Source of the DNA: Novosphingobium sp. PhB57
GTDB lineage: Bacteria > Pseudomonadota > Alphaproteobacteria > Sphingomonadales > Sphingomonadaceae
NCBI RefSeq assembly: GCF_004342985.1
Contig: NZ_SMBO01000008.1
Coordinates: 1 to 64,000, forward strand
Reading direction: 5' to 3'
Length of the DNA stretch: 64,000 nucleotides
The position numbers and the translations under genes are program-made. The stretch's first letter is position 1. Each line of letters opens with the position of its first letter. Shown here piece by piece: positions 52,282 to 60,534 of this stretch. The notes under the pieces are model-generated. The model was not told the DNA's origin and did not search any database. It saw only the letters and a program-made list of their open reading frames with translations.

Positions 52282-52704
52282 TCAGTTCTGTGCGTACAGG
52301 TAAGCTGCCATATCTCTTGCTTCGCGTGGGCGGACAGCTTGTTCCGGCATGCCGCTTCCTGGCCGCAGCTTTTGTGGATGCAGGAGCCAAGCCGTCATCG
52401 TCGCGGGATCATTTGTGAGGGAACCCGCCAGAGCGGCACGCTGGCCGACATGGCTAAGGTCGGGCCCGACCTTGCCGATCGCGCCATCAATGCCGGGAAT
52501 GACGTGGCAGCTTCCGCAAGCGTAGCGCTCGATCGCCATGTGGCCCCGACCCCGGTCGCCACCGGTGATCATCTCGGCTCGGTCGCGATGCCGCGCCTGC
52601 GTTTGAAAATACATGCCGGCGCCGGTGATAACAGCGACGAAGACGCAAAGGGCGATGAGGAGGATCAGCCACCAGAGGCTTGGGGGGATTTGCTGCCTAG
52701 CCAT
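52282..52704 (-). CDS. Membrane-anchored cytochrome c
   Basis: 140 residues. A signal anchor (LWWLILLIALCVFVAVIT) leads to one heme c site (YACGSCHVIPGIDG) with a later Met ligand candidate (PGSGMPEQAV). Last gene of the oxidase operon; it overlaps ctaG by eight bases. It could feed electrons to the CuA site or replace a lost subunit cytochrome. Ends DMAAYLYAQN, typical for single-domain class I cytochromes. Confidence 0.88.
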   Translation of the reverse strand: MARQQIPPSLWWLILLIALCVFVAVITGAGMYFQTQARHRDRAEMITGGDRGRGHMAIERYACGSCHVIPGIDGAIGKVGPDLSHVGQRAALAGSLTNDPATMTAWLLHPQKLRPGSGMPEQAVRPREARDMAAYLYAQN

Positions 52705-53575
52705 GGACAGGTCTCAACAGACGTCGCATAACGAGGAGGGCAGCGGCCGCATGAACGAGGCCGCCCGGAACCCACATGAGAAGCCCGGCCAGCTCTTGGT
52801 CTTCCGCCGGCGTCAAACCGAAAGGGGCAAGGCCGAGCCGCGCGTAGCCTTCATACCAAGGGCTTGTTGCGAAGGCCATCAGGGCCCCGAGCGCACCCGA
52901 GACGATGGATGTGGCAACGAGGCACAGCGCGGCCACGGGTTCCGCTGTCCTGCGGCTTGTCATCGCGGTCCAGAAGAGCAGCGCGCTCACCAGAAAAGAT
53001 AAATGCTGGGCAGCATGCCAGCCCTCGCTAGCGAGGGCGAGGTCGAAAAGCGCGGGCGCATGCCAGAGCCAGAGGCTTGCGGCCTGCAGCAATGTTGCGG
53101 TGACCGGCTTGGTAAGAAATAGCCAGCTTCGGCGAACGACGCTGAAATGGCTCCAGCCGCCAATCACGGGCCGGGCTTCCGCTGGGACACCCCAGAGCAT
53201 GACAGCCAAGGGCTCGGCGAGGACGAGAAGCGGCGCGGCAGCGAGCATGATCAGTTCGTGCTCGAACATATGGGCAGCGAACGAACGCTCGCCCGCTTGG
53301 TGGAGCGGCGAAACCAGCGCGACAGCGAGGATGAGCCAGCCTGCTACGAAAAAGCGTATGCGTGATCGCAGCGCACCATGACCCCGCGTCGACCTGCGCG
53401 AAAGACGATCTGCGCCGAGCGCGAAGAGCACAAGCGCTATTAACAACGGCCCGGTGATCGAAGGGTCCAACGTCCAGCCAAGTGGCTCACTGTGAGGCCT
53501 GTCCGTGTCGTGCCCCGCCGCCGGGACGGCGTATAGAGCGAGCCAGGGGACGGAGCAGGCGATCAACCGACGCAT
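52697..53575 (-). CDS. ctaG: Cytochrome oxidase assembly protein, caa3_CtaG type
   Basis: 292 residues, seven membrane segments, with the conserved His-rich pieces of the caa3_CtaG family: FAAHMFEHELIMLAAAPLLV, SLWLWHAPALFDLALASEGW, HAAQHLSFLVSALLFW. It helps to load copper into the oxidase. An N-terminal signal (IACSVPWLALYAVPAAG) and a His-Asp start (HDTDRPH) precede the membrane part. It overlaps the small membrane gene before it by 13 bases. Confidence 0.88.
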   Translation of the reverse strand: MRRLIACSVPWLALYAVPAAGHDTDRPHSEPLGWTLDPSITGPLLIALVLFALGADRLSRRSTRGHGALRSRIRFFVAGWLILAVALVSPLHQAGERSFAAHMFEHELIMLAAAPLLVLAEPLAVMLWGVPAEARPVIGGWSHFSVVRRSWLFLTKPVTATLLQAASLWLWHAPALFDLALASEGWHAAQHLSFLVSALLFWTAMTSRRTAEPVAALCLVATSIVSGALGALMAFATSPWYEGYARLGLAPFGLTPAEDQELAGLLMWVPGGLVHAAAALLVMRRLLRPVHG

Positions 53576-53883
53576 GGCGGCACCAACGATAAGGCCAGGG
53601 TCTGGAAGAGAATAGCGAGTGCGAAAATGGCAGCGACCGCGATCGCGAGACGCGCGAGCCATGAGTTAGCGAGATCGCCATCATGCGTTTTCAAGGGCCA
53701 GGCAATGCGCGCGGCGATGGCGCAAAGCGCCAAACTGGCGATGCCCCAGATGATGCCGACGGGCGCGGCGTCGCAGCGCGCGTGCAGGAGAGCGGAAAGG
53801 CCCTGTTCAAAGACAAACCAGACCGACGGCGGGGAGAGCAGCGCGATCCAGGCCCGTGCGCGGATGGAGAGACGCCGGATCAT
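53563..53883 (-). CDS. Small membrane protein of the oxidase operon
   Basis: 106 residues with three predicted membrane segments (IALLSPPSVWFVFEQGLSAL, IIWGIASLALCAIAARIAWP, LAIAVAAIFALAILFQTLAL). Homologues usually sit between ctaE and ctaG of caa3-type loci and may be a subunit or assembly factor; this comes from context. Its start overlaps the ctaE stop by ATGA. Confidence 0.7.
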   Translation of the reverse strand: MIRRLSIRARAWIALLSPPSVWFVFEQGLSALLHARCDAAPVGIIWGIASLALCAIAARIAWPLKTHDGDLANSWLARLAIAVAAIFALAILFQTLALSLVPPCVG

Positions 53884-54497
53884 AGCGCCCTTGGCGCCCA
53901 ATAGATGAGGGCATAGACCGGGAGCCAGCACAGGACGACGAAGGTCCAGTAGTTCGAATTGTCCTCGACGTCGGCGAACTGGTCGTCGCCGACCTCATGG
54001 GTAAACAGCCAGGCCCCTAGGACAACTGTGTCGCCCCAATCCGTGACGACGTGGACCGTATGCAGGACGAGCAGCAACCAGATGACCGAGCCGTAGGCGT
54101 CCTGGTGCCAGGACACGCCCAAATGTGCGAACTCGAAACCACGCGGCACGAGAAGCAGGAGTGCGATCACCCCCATGGCGAATGTCCCCCAGCGAACGCC
54201 GGCGAGGTTCTTAGCGCGCGCGCAGCGCAAGACCCAGATATTGGGAATTTCGCTGAGGAGCAGCCCGACGGTGAAGATGGCGCTCCATAGGAGACCAGGG
54301 AGGACGTCGCCTTTCGGGGGCCAAACATGCGTCTGGGTCATCAGGTAGAGGTAGACTGCAGCGGCGAGCGCGAAGCCAGTGCCTTCGATCACCATAAAGC
54401 CGATGTTGCCCCACCAAACAAGGTGACGAGGCCCCGTGGCGCTGGTCGGCAAATTCGCCAGAGTGCCGACGATTTCAAAGTCGCGTGCGCCTGTCAT
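53880..54497 (-). CDS. ctaE: Cytochrome c oxidase subunit III
   Basis: 205 residues, five membrane segments, a shortened type of subunit III. Landmarks: LVWWGNIGFMVIEGTGFALA, LLLVLHTVHVVTDWGDTVVL and a final SNYWTFVVLCWLPVYALIYW, the last matching the YWHFVD..W...F.......Y end of the family. Its ATG overlaps the ctaD stop as ATGA. Start at MTGARDF. Confidence 0.88.
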   Translation of the reverse strand: MTGARDFEIVGTLANLPTSATGPRHLVWWGNIGFMVIEGTGFALAAAVYLYLMTQTHVWPPKGDVLPGLLWSAIFTVGLLLSEIPNIWVLRCARAKNLAGVRWGTFAMGVIALLLLVPRGFEFAHLGVSWHQDAYGSVIWLLLVLHTVHVVTDWGDTVVLGAWLFTHEVGDDQFADVEDNSNYWTFVVLCWLPVYALIYWAPRAL

Positions 54498-56386
54498 GGC
54501 ATGGCCTTCAATGGACCAATTTTGGCGCGGGGCCGATTCGGCCAGAACCATCCGATAAGCGCTGCGGCGATCGGAAGTGTGCCGATCGGAATGGCCCAAG
54601 GCGTGAAAATGCTTCCTAAGAACATTGCCGAGACCGCGAGTGCCGCTAGTAGTGGCCATACGGAGGGCGCGGCGCTCTTTTGCCGATAGAGCGGTCCTGC
54701 ACCGGTAACCGATGTGACGAGAACTTCACGCTTGCCGACTGAAATGCCGTCCATGACGCTCAGTGCGCCGCCGCCGTTCCACATCGGCGTCAGACTAGCG
54801 ACGACAGGGGTGAAGGCCAGGTTCCACGCAGGCGGGGGGGAAGCACTGGCCCATTCGAGAGTCGATCCGCCCCAAGGGTCCGCACCCGACGGCTCGCCGC
54901 GCCAGTAGCTCCACAGCGCATTGGCGACGAAGACCAGACCTCCGAGCACGGCGATCGCGCTGCCCGCAGTTGCGACCTGGTTCAGCGTCTCCCAGCCCAT
55001 GCCGGGAGAATAGGTATAGACCCGCCGAGGCATGCCCATCAGACCGAGTATATGCATGGGAAAGAAGCCGAGGTTGAAGCCCCCGACGATCAGGCCGAAG
55101 GCGACCTTTCCCCAGAGCTCGGACATCAGCCGGCCGGTCGCCTTGGGGTACCAGTAGCAGAAAGCGCCGAAGAGCGGGAACATCGCGCCGCCAACCAGAA
55201 CGTAGTGGAGGTGGGCCACGATAAAATAGGTGTCGGTGAGCTGCAGGTCGAGTGCTGCGGAGGCGGTCATCAACCCGGAAAGCCCGCCAATCACGAATGT
55301 TGCGAGAAAGCCTAGTACCCAAAGCATTGGCGTCGGAAACCAGGTTCGCCCGGCCCAGATGGATGCCAGCCAGCAAAAGATTTGCAAACCCGCCGGCACG
55401 GCGATGGCCATACTGGCCGCCGTGTAGAAATCATTGCCGAGACGCGGCAGTCCCACTGCGAACATGTGGTGGACCCAAAGCCCGAAAGCGAGCGCTCCGA
55501 TCGACAGGATCGCGAGAACGAGAACGCTGTGTCCGAAAAGCTGGCGACGCGAGAAGGTTTCAACGATCGAGGAGACGAAGCCGGTCCCCGGTATAAAAAT
55601 CAAGTAGACCTCCGGATGGCCGAAGAACCAGAAGAGATGCTGAAAGAGAACTGCGTCGCCGCCCGCTGCCACCGAGAAGAAGTGCGTGGACACGAGCCGG
55701 TCGGATATCAACATCGAAGTGACCAGCATAATGGCTGGCATCGAAAATATGGTCATGATCGAAGCGATCAGCATCGCCCAGAGGAACACCGGCATTCGGG
55801 CCAAGGTCATACCCGGCGGACGCATCTTGAGAATTGTCGCTGCCACATTGACTGAAGCGGCCAGCGCCGCGACCTCGGTGAATGTGATCATCTGCGCCCA
55901 GATGTCAGCGCGATGCCCCGGCGAATAGGCGGGGCCGGACAGCGGTGGGTATTCGAACCAGCCGAGGTCCGGCGTGACGTCGATCGCGTGGGCGATCCAG
56001 AGCGTGAGGACGCCGCCGAAGTAGAGCCAGAAGCTGAAGGCGCCAAGGCGCGGAAACGCCATGTTGCGCGCGCCCAGCATAAGGGGGACCAGCCAGAAAG
56101 CCATCGCCTCCATGAGGGGCACGGAGACGAGGAAGAGCATGGTCGAACCGTGGAGCGAGAAGCTTTCGTTGAAGAGCTGCGGCGTCATCCGGGTGTTTTC
56201 AGGTACCGAAAGCTGCCAACGCATGTCGAGCGCGAGCATGCCGGCGAGGAACATGAGGAGGATAGCCGTTACGATATAGCGAGCGGCAATGCGCTTGTGG
56301 TCGACGGTGGTCAGGAACCCCCAGACGCCGGGCGGGTCGCGCCAGGTGCCGTTGAGCTGCTCAATGAGCGATCGATCGGGTGTCAC
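54494..56386 (-). CDS. ctaD: Cytochrome c oxidase subunit I with non-canonical proton-channel residues
   Basis: 630 residues. All metal ligands are present: H79 (heme a), H257 and Y261 in GHPEVY, H306-H307 in WVHHMFA, H392 and H394 in VAHLHYV. E259 of HPEVY is kept. But the D-channel Asp of GA-x-DMAFPR is Asn (GARNMAFPR, N108), the nearby Asn is Gly (G115), and the K-channel Lys of AVPTGIK is Gln (AVPAGLQ, Q335). The protein is longer than usual at the C-terminus. It sits between ctaC and ctaE with ATGA overlaps. Either proton uptake differs or pumping is lost. Confidence 0.92.
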   Translation of the reverse strand: MTPDRSLIEQLNGTWRDPPGVWGFLTTVDHKRIAARYIVTAILLMFLAGMLALDMRWQLSVPENTRMTPQLFNESFSLHGSTMLFLVSVPLMEAMAFWLVPLMLGARNMAFPRLGAFSFWLYFGGVLTLWIAHAIDVTPDLGWFEYPPLSGPAYSPGHRADIWAQMITFTEVAALAASVNVAATILKMRPPGMTLARMPVFLWAMLIASIMTIFSMPAIMLVTSMLISDRLVSTHFFSVAAGGDAVLFQHLFWFFGHPEVYLIFIPGTGFVSSIVETFSRRQLFGHSVLVLAILSIGALAFGLWVHHMFAVGLPRLGNDFYTAASMAIAVPAGLQIFCWLASIWAGRTWFPTPMLWVLGFLATFVIGGLSGLMTASAALDLQLTDTYFIVAHLHYVLVGGAMFPLFGAFCYWYPKATGRLMSELWGKVAFGLIVGGFNLGFFPMHILGLMGMPRRVYTYSPGMGWETLNQVATAGSAIAVLGGLVFVANALWSYWRGEPSGADPWGGSTLEWASASPPPAWNLAFTPVVASLTPMWNGGGALSVMDGISVGKREVLVTSVTGAGPLYRQKSAAPSVWPLLAALAVSAMFLGSIFTPWAIPIGTLPIAAALIGWFWPNRPRAKIGPLKAMP

Positions 56387-57372
56387 CGCAGCGTCTCCAG
56401 ATAAGTGGCGACCGCATCGGCGTCGGACGGAGCGAGCGGCACTGTCGGCATCGACGTACCGGGTTTCAGCGCCTGCGGCTGCGCCAGCCAGCCCTGGATG
56501 CCGCCGCGGGTCATTGGGAGGGTGCCGGCCGCAATGGAGCGACGGCTCGCGAAATGCGTGAGGTCCGGACCAGCCCGGCCCATTGCCGATGTGCCGCGAA
56601 CGTTATGGCAGGAACCGCAGACGCCCTGGAATACGGCCATGCCTCGCGGCATGTCAGGTGCCGCAGCTGCGACCGGATTGTCCTGCCGCGCGAGCCATGC
56701 GTCGAACTCCGCCGGAGCCTCGACCTTCACATCGAACGCCATATGTGCGTGCTGTGCCCCGCAGAATTCCGCGCACTGACCGCGGAACCAGCCGACACGA
56801 CGCGGTGTCAGGTCCACGATGTTGCGGCGTCCCGGGATCATATCGATCTTGCCCGCGACATTGGGCACCCAGAAGCTGTGGATCACGTCTCCCGAGTCCA
56901 GTTCGATGCGTGCGGTCCTGCCGAGCGGCAGGTGTAGCTCGTTCGCGGTTTCGATCCAGCGCCTGCTTGCGGGATCGCGATACTCAATCCGCCACCACCA
57001 TTGATGGCCTGTCACCCTTACAAGCATGGCGTCGTCGTCGCGGGCGGCGATGAGCGCACGGTCCGCGATGAAACTGCCGACTATTAATACCGTGAGCCCG
57101 GCGACGATCACGGCCGCGGCTGTGTACAGACCTCGAGAGAGCACTTTATCGCTGCCGTTTTTCGCATCTTGCCGCCGACGCGCCCGCGCCGCGAGCACGC
57201 TCCAAATGATTCCCGTGAGCACGACGAGATAGACCCCGCCGCAGACGAACATCATCAGCATGAATAGGGAGTGCAGCGCCGAGGCTTGATCGCCAACCGG
57301 CGACAGCGGTGTCTGAACGCCGGCACATGCGCCAAGCAGCAGCGTTAGAACAATGGGGGCAAACCTGCTCAT
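56383..57372 (-). CDS. ctaC: Cytochrome c oxidase subunit II fused to cytochrome c
   Basis: 329 residues. Lipobox (LTLLLGACAG), two membrane segments, CuA domain (GHQWWWRIEY, then CAEFCGAQHAHM with both Cys, Glu, His and Met ligands), and a C-terminal cytochrome c domain (GVCGSCHNVRGTSAM, ligand Met in PGTSMPTVPL). The fused heme makes it a caa3-type subunit. Start at MSRFAPI, overlapping the previous stop by ATGA; long upstream extensions are out of keeping with the lipobox. Confidence 0.92.
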   Translation of the reverse strand: MSRFAPIVLTLLLGACAGVQTPLSPVGDQASALHSLFMLMMFVCGGVYLVVLTGIIWSVLAARARRRQDAKNGSDKVLSRGLYTAAAVIVAGLTVLIVGSFIADRALIAARDDDAMLVRVTGHQWWWRIEYRDPASRRWIETANELHLPLGRTARIELDSGDVIHSFWVPNVAGKIDMIPGRRNIVDLTPRRVGWFRGQCAEFCGAQHAHMAFDVKVEAPAEFDAWLARQDNPVAAAAPDMPRGMAVFQGVCGSCHNVRGTSAMGRAGPDLTHFASRRSIAAGTLPMTRGGIQGWLAQPQALKPGTSMPTVPLAPSDADAVATYLETLR

Positions 57373-57827
57373 TGCGGGCCCGACCAGTGAGAACCTTGCG
57401 GCTCTCCCTTCTGATCGAGCGAGACGCGGCGGCGCTTTTCCGGATAGTGTTTTGGCAAATCGCGGACATAGGCGGTGACCTGCCATAGCTGCTCGACCGG
57501 GATGACATCGCCGTAAGCCGGTTCGGGCTGGTGTGCAGCAATCGCGCGATAGACATCGGCAAAGCCATGGCCTCGCTGCCACCGACCATCGGCGAGGTTC
57601 GCAGCGCCCGGCGCGCTGTCGCTATGGCATGCCGAACAGCCGTACCAGGAGAAATAGCGGCCGCCTTGCGAGACCTGGTAGAGGTTCGACTGATAAGCCG
57701 ATATGCGCGGATCTGTGTTTTCCGCCGGAGCGGTCTGCGGCAGGCTGGGCCCAAGTTCGCGCGCCTCGTTGTTGCACCCCGCGAGCGCCGCCAAGGTCAG
57801 TAGTGATGCTACCCCTATGATGCGCAC
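57369..57827 (-). CDS. Cytochrome c lipoprotein
   Basis: 152 residues with a lipobox (LTLAALAGCNN) and one heme c site (WYGCSACHSDSAPGA). It lies two bases after the molybdoenzyme stop and overlaps ctaC by ATGA, so it is the natural electron carrier between the two. The C-terminal part (PEKRRRVSLDQKGEPQGSHW) is polar and unlike standard cytochrome domains. No distal Met is obvious. Confidence 0.85.
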   Translation of the reverse strand: MRIIGVASLLTLAALAGCNNEARELGPSLPQTAPAENTDPRISAYQSNLYQVSQGGRYFSWYGCSACHSDSAPGAANLADGRWQRGHGFADVYRAIAAHQPEPAYGDVIPVEQLWQVTAYVRDLPKHYPEKRRRVSLDQKGEPQGSHWSGPQ

Positions 57828-57829
57828 GG

Positions 57830-60106
57830 CTATGCCACGATGCGGACCGGCACACCCTTAGACGCCGGGGTCTTGGATTGTTCGTCGTGATACCAGAGGG
57901 GAATGAGGGGGTTCATTTCGGGATAGTAGGCACCGATGCAGCCACGTGGCAGCAGGAACGGCGTGACGCTCAGTCCATCGACTTGACGATGGACGCCGTC
58001 GCCGGCATCGCTGGCCAGCGCCACGATCTGCCCGTTTTCTAGTCCCGCGGCGGCAATGTCTTCGGGGTTCATAAGCACCACGTCTCGCGTGCCTTCGATC
58101 CCCCGCAGGCGGTCCGAGTAGCCGTAGATGGTGGTGTTGAACTGATCGTTCGAGCGCAGTGTTACGAGGCGGTAGCGGCCGTCTGCGGGCGCGAAGCCGA
58201 CCGAAGTCATGGTCTTGGGAACCGTAAATTCGGCCTTGCCGCTTTCTGTTTTCCAGACGCGCTCGCGTGCCGAGTTGCCACGATAGAAGCCGCCCGGCGT
58301 AAAGACCCGCCCATTGAAGTCGTGGAACTGCTCCGGATAGGTTTCCTCGATGGCATCCCGGATAAGGGCATAATTCGCAGTCCATGCGTCCCATGGAACA
58401 TTGGCATTGGGCGGCAACGTCGCTTTCGCCAAGCCGGCGACGATTGCGACTTCGCTTTTCAGATGCTCCGACGCAGGGGTATTCTTACCAAGGGAGCCGT
58501 GGATGCAGGACAACGAGTCCTCCATCGTCACCGCCTGCGCACCGCTTTCCTGTAAATCCTCCTCCGACCGTCCAAGGCAGGGTAGCAGATAGGCGCTCTC
58601 GCCATTGATCAAATGACTACGGTTGAGCTTGGTCGCGATCTGCACCGTGAGCCGCATCTTTTGCCAGGCCCCCTCCATCTTCTCGCGCTCGGGTATGGCG
58701 CGCACGAAGTTTCCGCCCAGACCGATGAAAGCCTTTACCTCCCCTGAGACGATCTTCTCGCAGGCCGTGACCGTATTCATGCCCTCCTCGCGCGGCGGCT
58801 CGAAGCCATATTGCTCGGCGATCTTGTCGAGCGGAACGAGCTCTGGTTTCTCCGATATTCCAACCGTGCGCTGGCCCTGGACATTGGAGTGGCCGCGCAC
58901 CGGCGAGATCCCTGTCCCGTCGCGGCCGATATTGCCTTTGAGGAGCCACAGGTTGGTCAGAGCTGCGAGGTTCTCGAAGCCATGGACGTGCTGGGTGAGG
59001 CCCATGCCATACATGGAGATCGAGCGCTTGGCCTCGACATAAATTTGCGCCGCTTCCTCGAGATCGGCGCGGGCGAGGCCGCTTTCGCGCACGATCTCGT
59101 CCCAGCTGGTCGCTTCGACATGCGCTTTCATAGCCTCGAAGCCATTCGTATGCTGCTTGATGAAGTCGACGTCGAGGACGTGACGCTTCTCCTCTGCCCA
59201 CTTTTTCTGCTCGGCCGCGAGAACGTGTTTGATCATTCCCGTGATTGCCGCAATGTCGCCGCCTGCTTTCACCTGCAGGTAGAGCGTCGAAATCTGGGTC
59301 TTCTTCGGCGTCAGCATCTCGACGGGATTCTGCGGGTTCTTAAAGACCTCGAGCCCTTTTTCGCGGATAGGATTGAAGGTGACGATTTTGGCGCCGCGCT
59401 TCACCGCCTCTTGGAGTGGATGGAGGAGGCGCGGACTGTTTGACCCGGTGTTCTGTCCAAAGAAAAAGATCGCGTCGCACAAGTCGAAGTCTGAAAGGAC
59501 GCAGGTGCCGACCGGCGAACCAATTAGCTTCTTCAGGGCGACAGAGGTCGTCTCGTGGCACATGTTCGAGCTGTCGGGCAGATTGTTGTGCCCGTAAAGC
59601 CTGGCGAACAGCGCATAGAGGTAGCTTGTCTCCAGACTTGCGCGACCCGAGGAATAGAACACCGCAGCGCCCGGATCGATAGCCTTGAGCTCACGACCTA
59701 TCGCAGCGAAAGCCTCGTCCCAGTCGCATGGCACATAGGTGTCCGATGCGGTGTCGTAACGCATGGGATGCGTGATCCGACCGAGTCGCTCGAGATCATG
59801 ATCCTTCCAGGTCTTGAGCTCGCTGATGGTGTGCTTGGCGAGGACCTCGGGCGTGCAACGCCGCGAGGTCAGTTCCCACAAAGTCGCCTTCGCACCATTC
59901 TCACAGAACTCAAGCGGGTGCGGCTGCGCGGGCTTGGTCCAGGCGCAGGAAACGCACATGAATCCCTTGACCTTGTTCTGGCGGCGCAGCGTGTTGAGGA
60001 CGGCGGGTGTCGGCTTTTCGCTCCACGCGATAGAAGCCATTCCTCGCACCGATCCCCAGCCGCCTTCGGCCCCATCGTAGTGGACCGTTTCTTCTTCTTC
60101 AGCCAT
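57830..60106 (-). CDS. FdhF/YdeP-type molybdopterin oxidoreductase
   Basis: 758-residue molybdenum enzyme of the DMSO-reductase superfamily. C51 and C54 (FMCVSCAWTKP) and the following C68 hint at a reduced or absent Fe-S cluster. The active-site ligand is likely C183, followed by His (SSNMCHETTS), as in formate dehydrogenases (Sec/Cys-His). Other landmarks: GQNTGSNSPRLLHPLQEA, WLLKGNIGRDGTGISPVRGH. YdeP relatives have no agreed substrate; formate is a candidate. It heads the oxidase operon and has a truncated fdhD beside it, the usual sulfurtransferase for such enzymes. Confidence 0.9.
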   Translation of the reverse strand: MAEEEETVHYDGAEGGWGSVRGMASIAWSEKPTPAVLNTLRRQNKVKGFMCVSCAWTKPAQPHPLEFCENGAKATLWELTSRRCTPEVLAKHTISELKTWKDHDLERLGRITHPMRYDTASDTYVPCDWDEAFAAIGRELKAIDPGAAVFYSSGRASLETSYLYALFARLYGHNNLPDSSNMCHETTSVALKKLIGSPVGTCVLSDFDLCDAIFFFGQNTGSNSPRLLHPLQEAVKRGAKIVTFNPIREKGLEVFKNPQNPVEMLTPKKTQISTLYLQVKAGGDIAAITGMIKHVLAAEQKKWAEEKRHVLDVDFIKQHTNGFEAMKAHVEATSWDEIVRESGLARADLEEAAQIYVEAKRSISMYGMGLTQHVHGFENLAALTNLWLLKGNIGRDGTGISPVRGHSNVQGQRTVGISEKPELVPLDKIAEQYGFEPPREEGMNTVTACEKIVSGEVKAFIGLGGNFVRAIPEREKMEGAWQKMRLTVQIATKLNRSHLINGESAYLLPCLGRSEEDLQESGAQAVTMEDSLSCIHGSLGKNTPASEHLKSEVAIVAGLAKATLPPNANVPWDAWTANYALIRDAIEETYPEQFHDFNGRVFTPGGFYRGNSARERVWKTESGKAEFTVPKTMTSVGFAPADGRYRLVTLRSNDQFNTTIYGYSDRLRGIEGTRDVVLMNPEDIAAAGLENGQIVALASDAGDGVHRQVDGLSVTPFLLPRGCIGAYYPEMNPLIPLWYHDEQSKTPASKGVPVRIVA

Positions 60107-60136
60107 TTCGGTACCCTCCTCCCAGCCCCGCAGTAT

Positions 60137-60158
60137 CTCGTGCTCGTGCTCGTGCTCG
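60137..60158 (+). repeat. Short tandem repeat (CTCGTG)x3
   Basis: Three tandem copies of CTCGTG plus CTCG lie 30 bases before the molybdoenzyme start, in its leader. Such an array can vary by slippage and change spacing of the promoter or leader; this is a possibility only. Confidence 0.6.
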
Positions 60159-60162
60159 CGGG

Positions 60163-60384
60163 TTAGTCTATTTTCGTGGCCGCAGACTCATGGATCGAGC
60201 GTTGAATCATGCCCGAAAGGCGCAGAAGGATCATAAGGCTCTTGACCGCCCGCTTGATGTTGCCGAGCAGAAGGAGCGCGTGGAGGCCGACCCAGACGGA
60301 AAAGCGCGTTTCCTCGTCTGCCGCTTGAACGGTAGTCTCGTCCCCGCTGGGCGAATAGCGATTGGCGGCGCTAGGCTCATTATG
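60163..60384 (-). pseudogene. Small membrane protein with a damaged start codon
   Basis: A coherent minus-strand frame reads NEPSAANRYSPSGDETTVQA, then RFSVWVGLHALLLLGNIKRA and VKSLMILLRLSGMIQRSIHE to a stop at 60163. AAGGAG sits just upstream, but the first codon region is CATAATGAG rather than CATGAATGAG, so one missing G would remove the start. The ATG present is in another, less protein-like frame. If repaired it is a 74-residue, single-span protein heading the molybdoenzyme-oxidase operon. Confidence 0.4.
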
Positions 60385-60534
60385 GAAGCTCCTTGCGAAT
60401 TGGCGAAACGATTTGGCCGGGACAGGGTTCCAATCGGAATGCAGCGTCCGTCAAAACAACAAGCCGCCGAAGGCGCTCCTGGCTGCCAATGCGAGCCCCC
60501 GGTTCTTTCCAACTCGGCGGCCGCAGAGAAGGTT

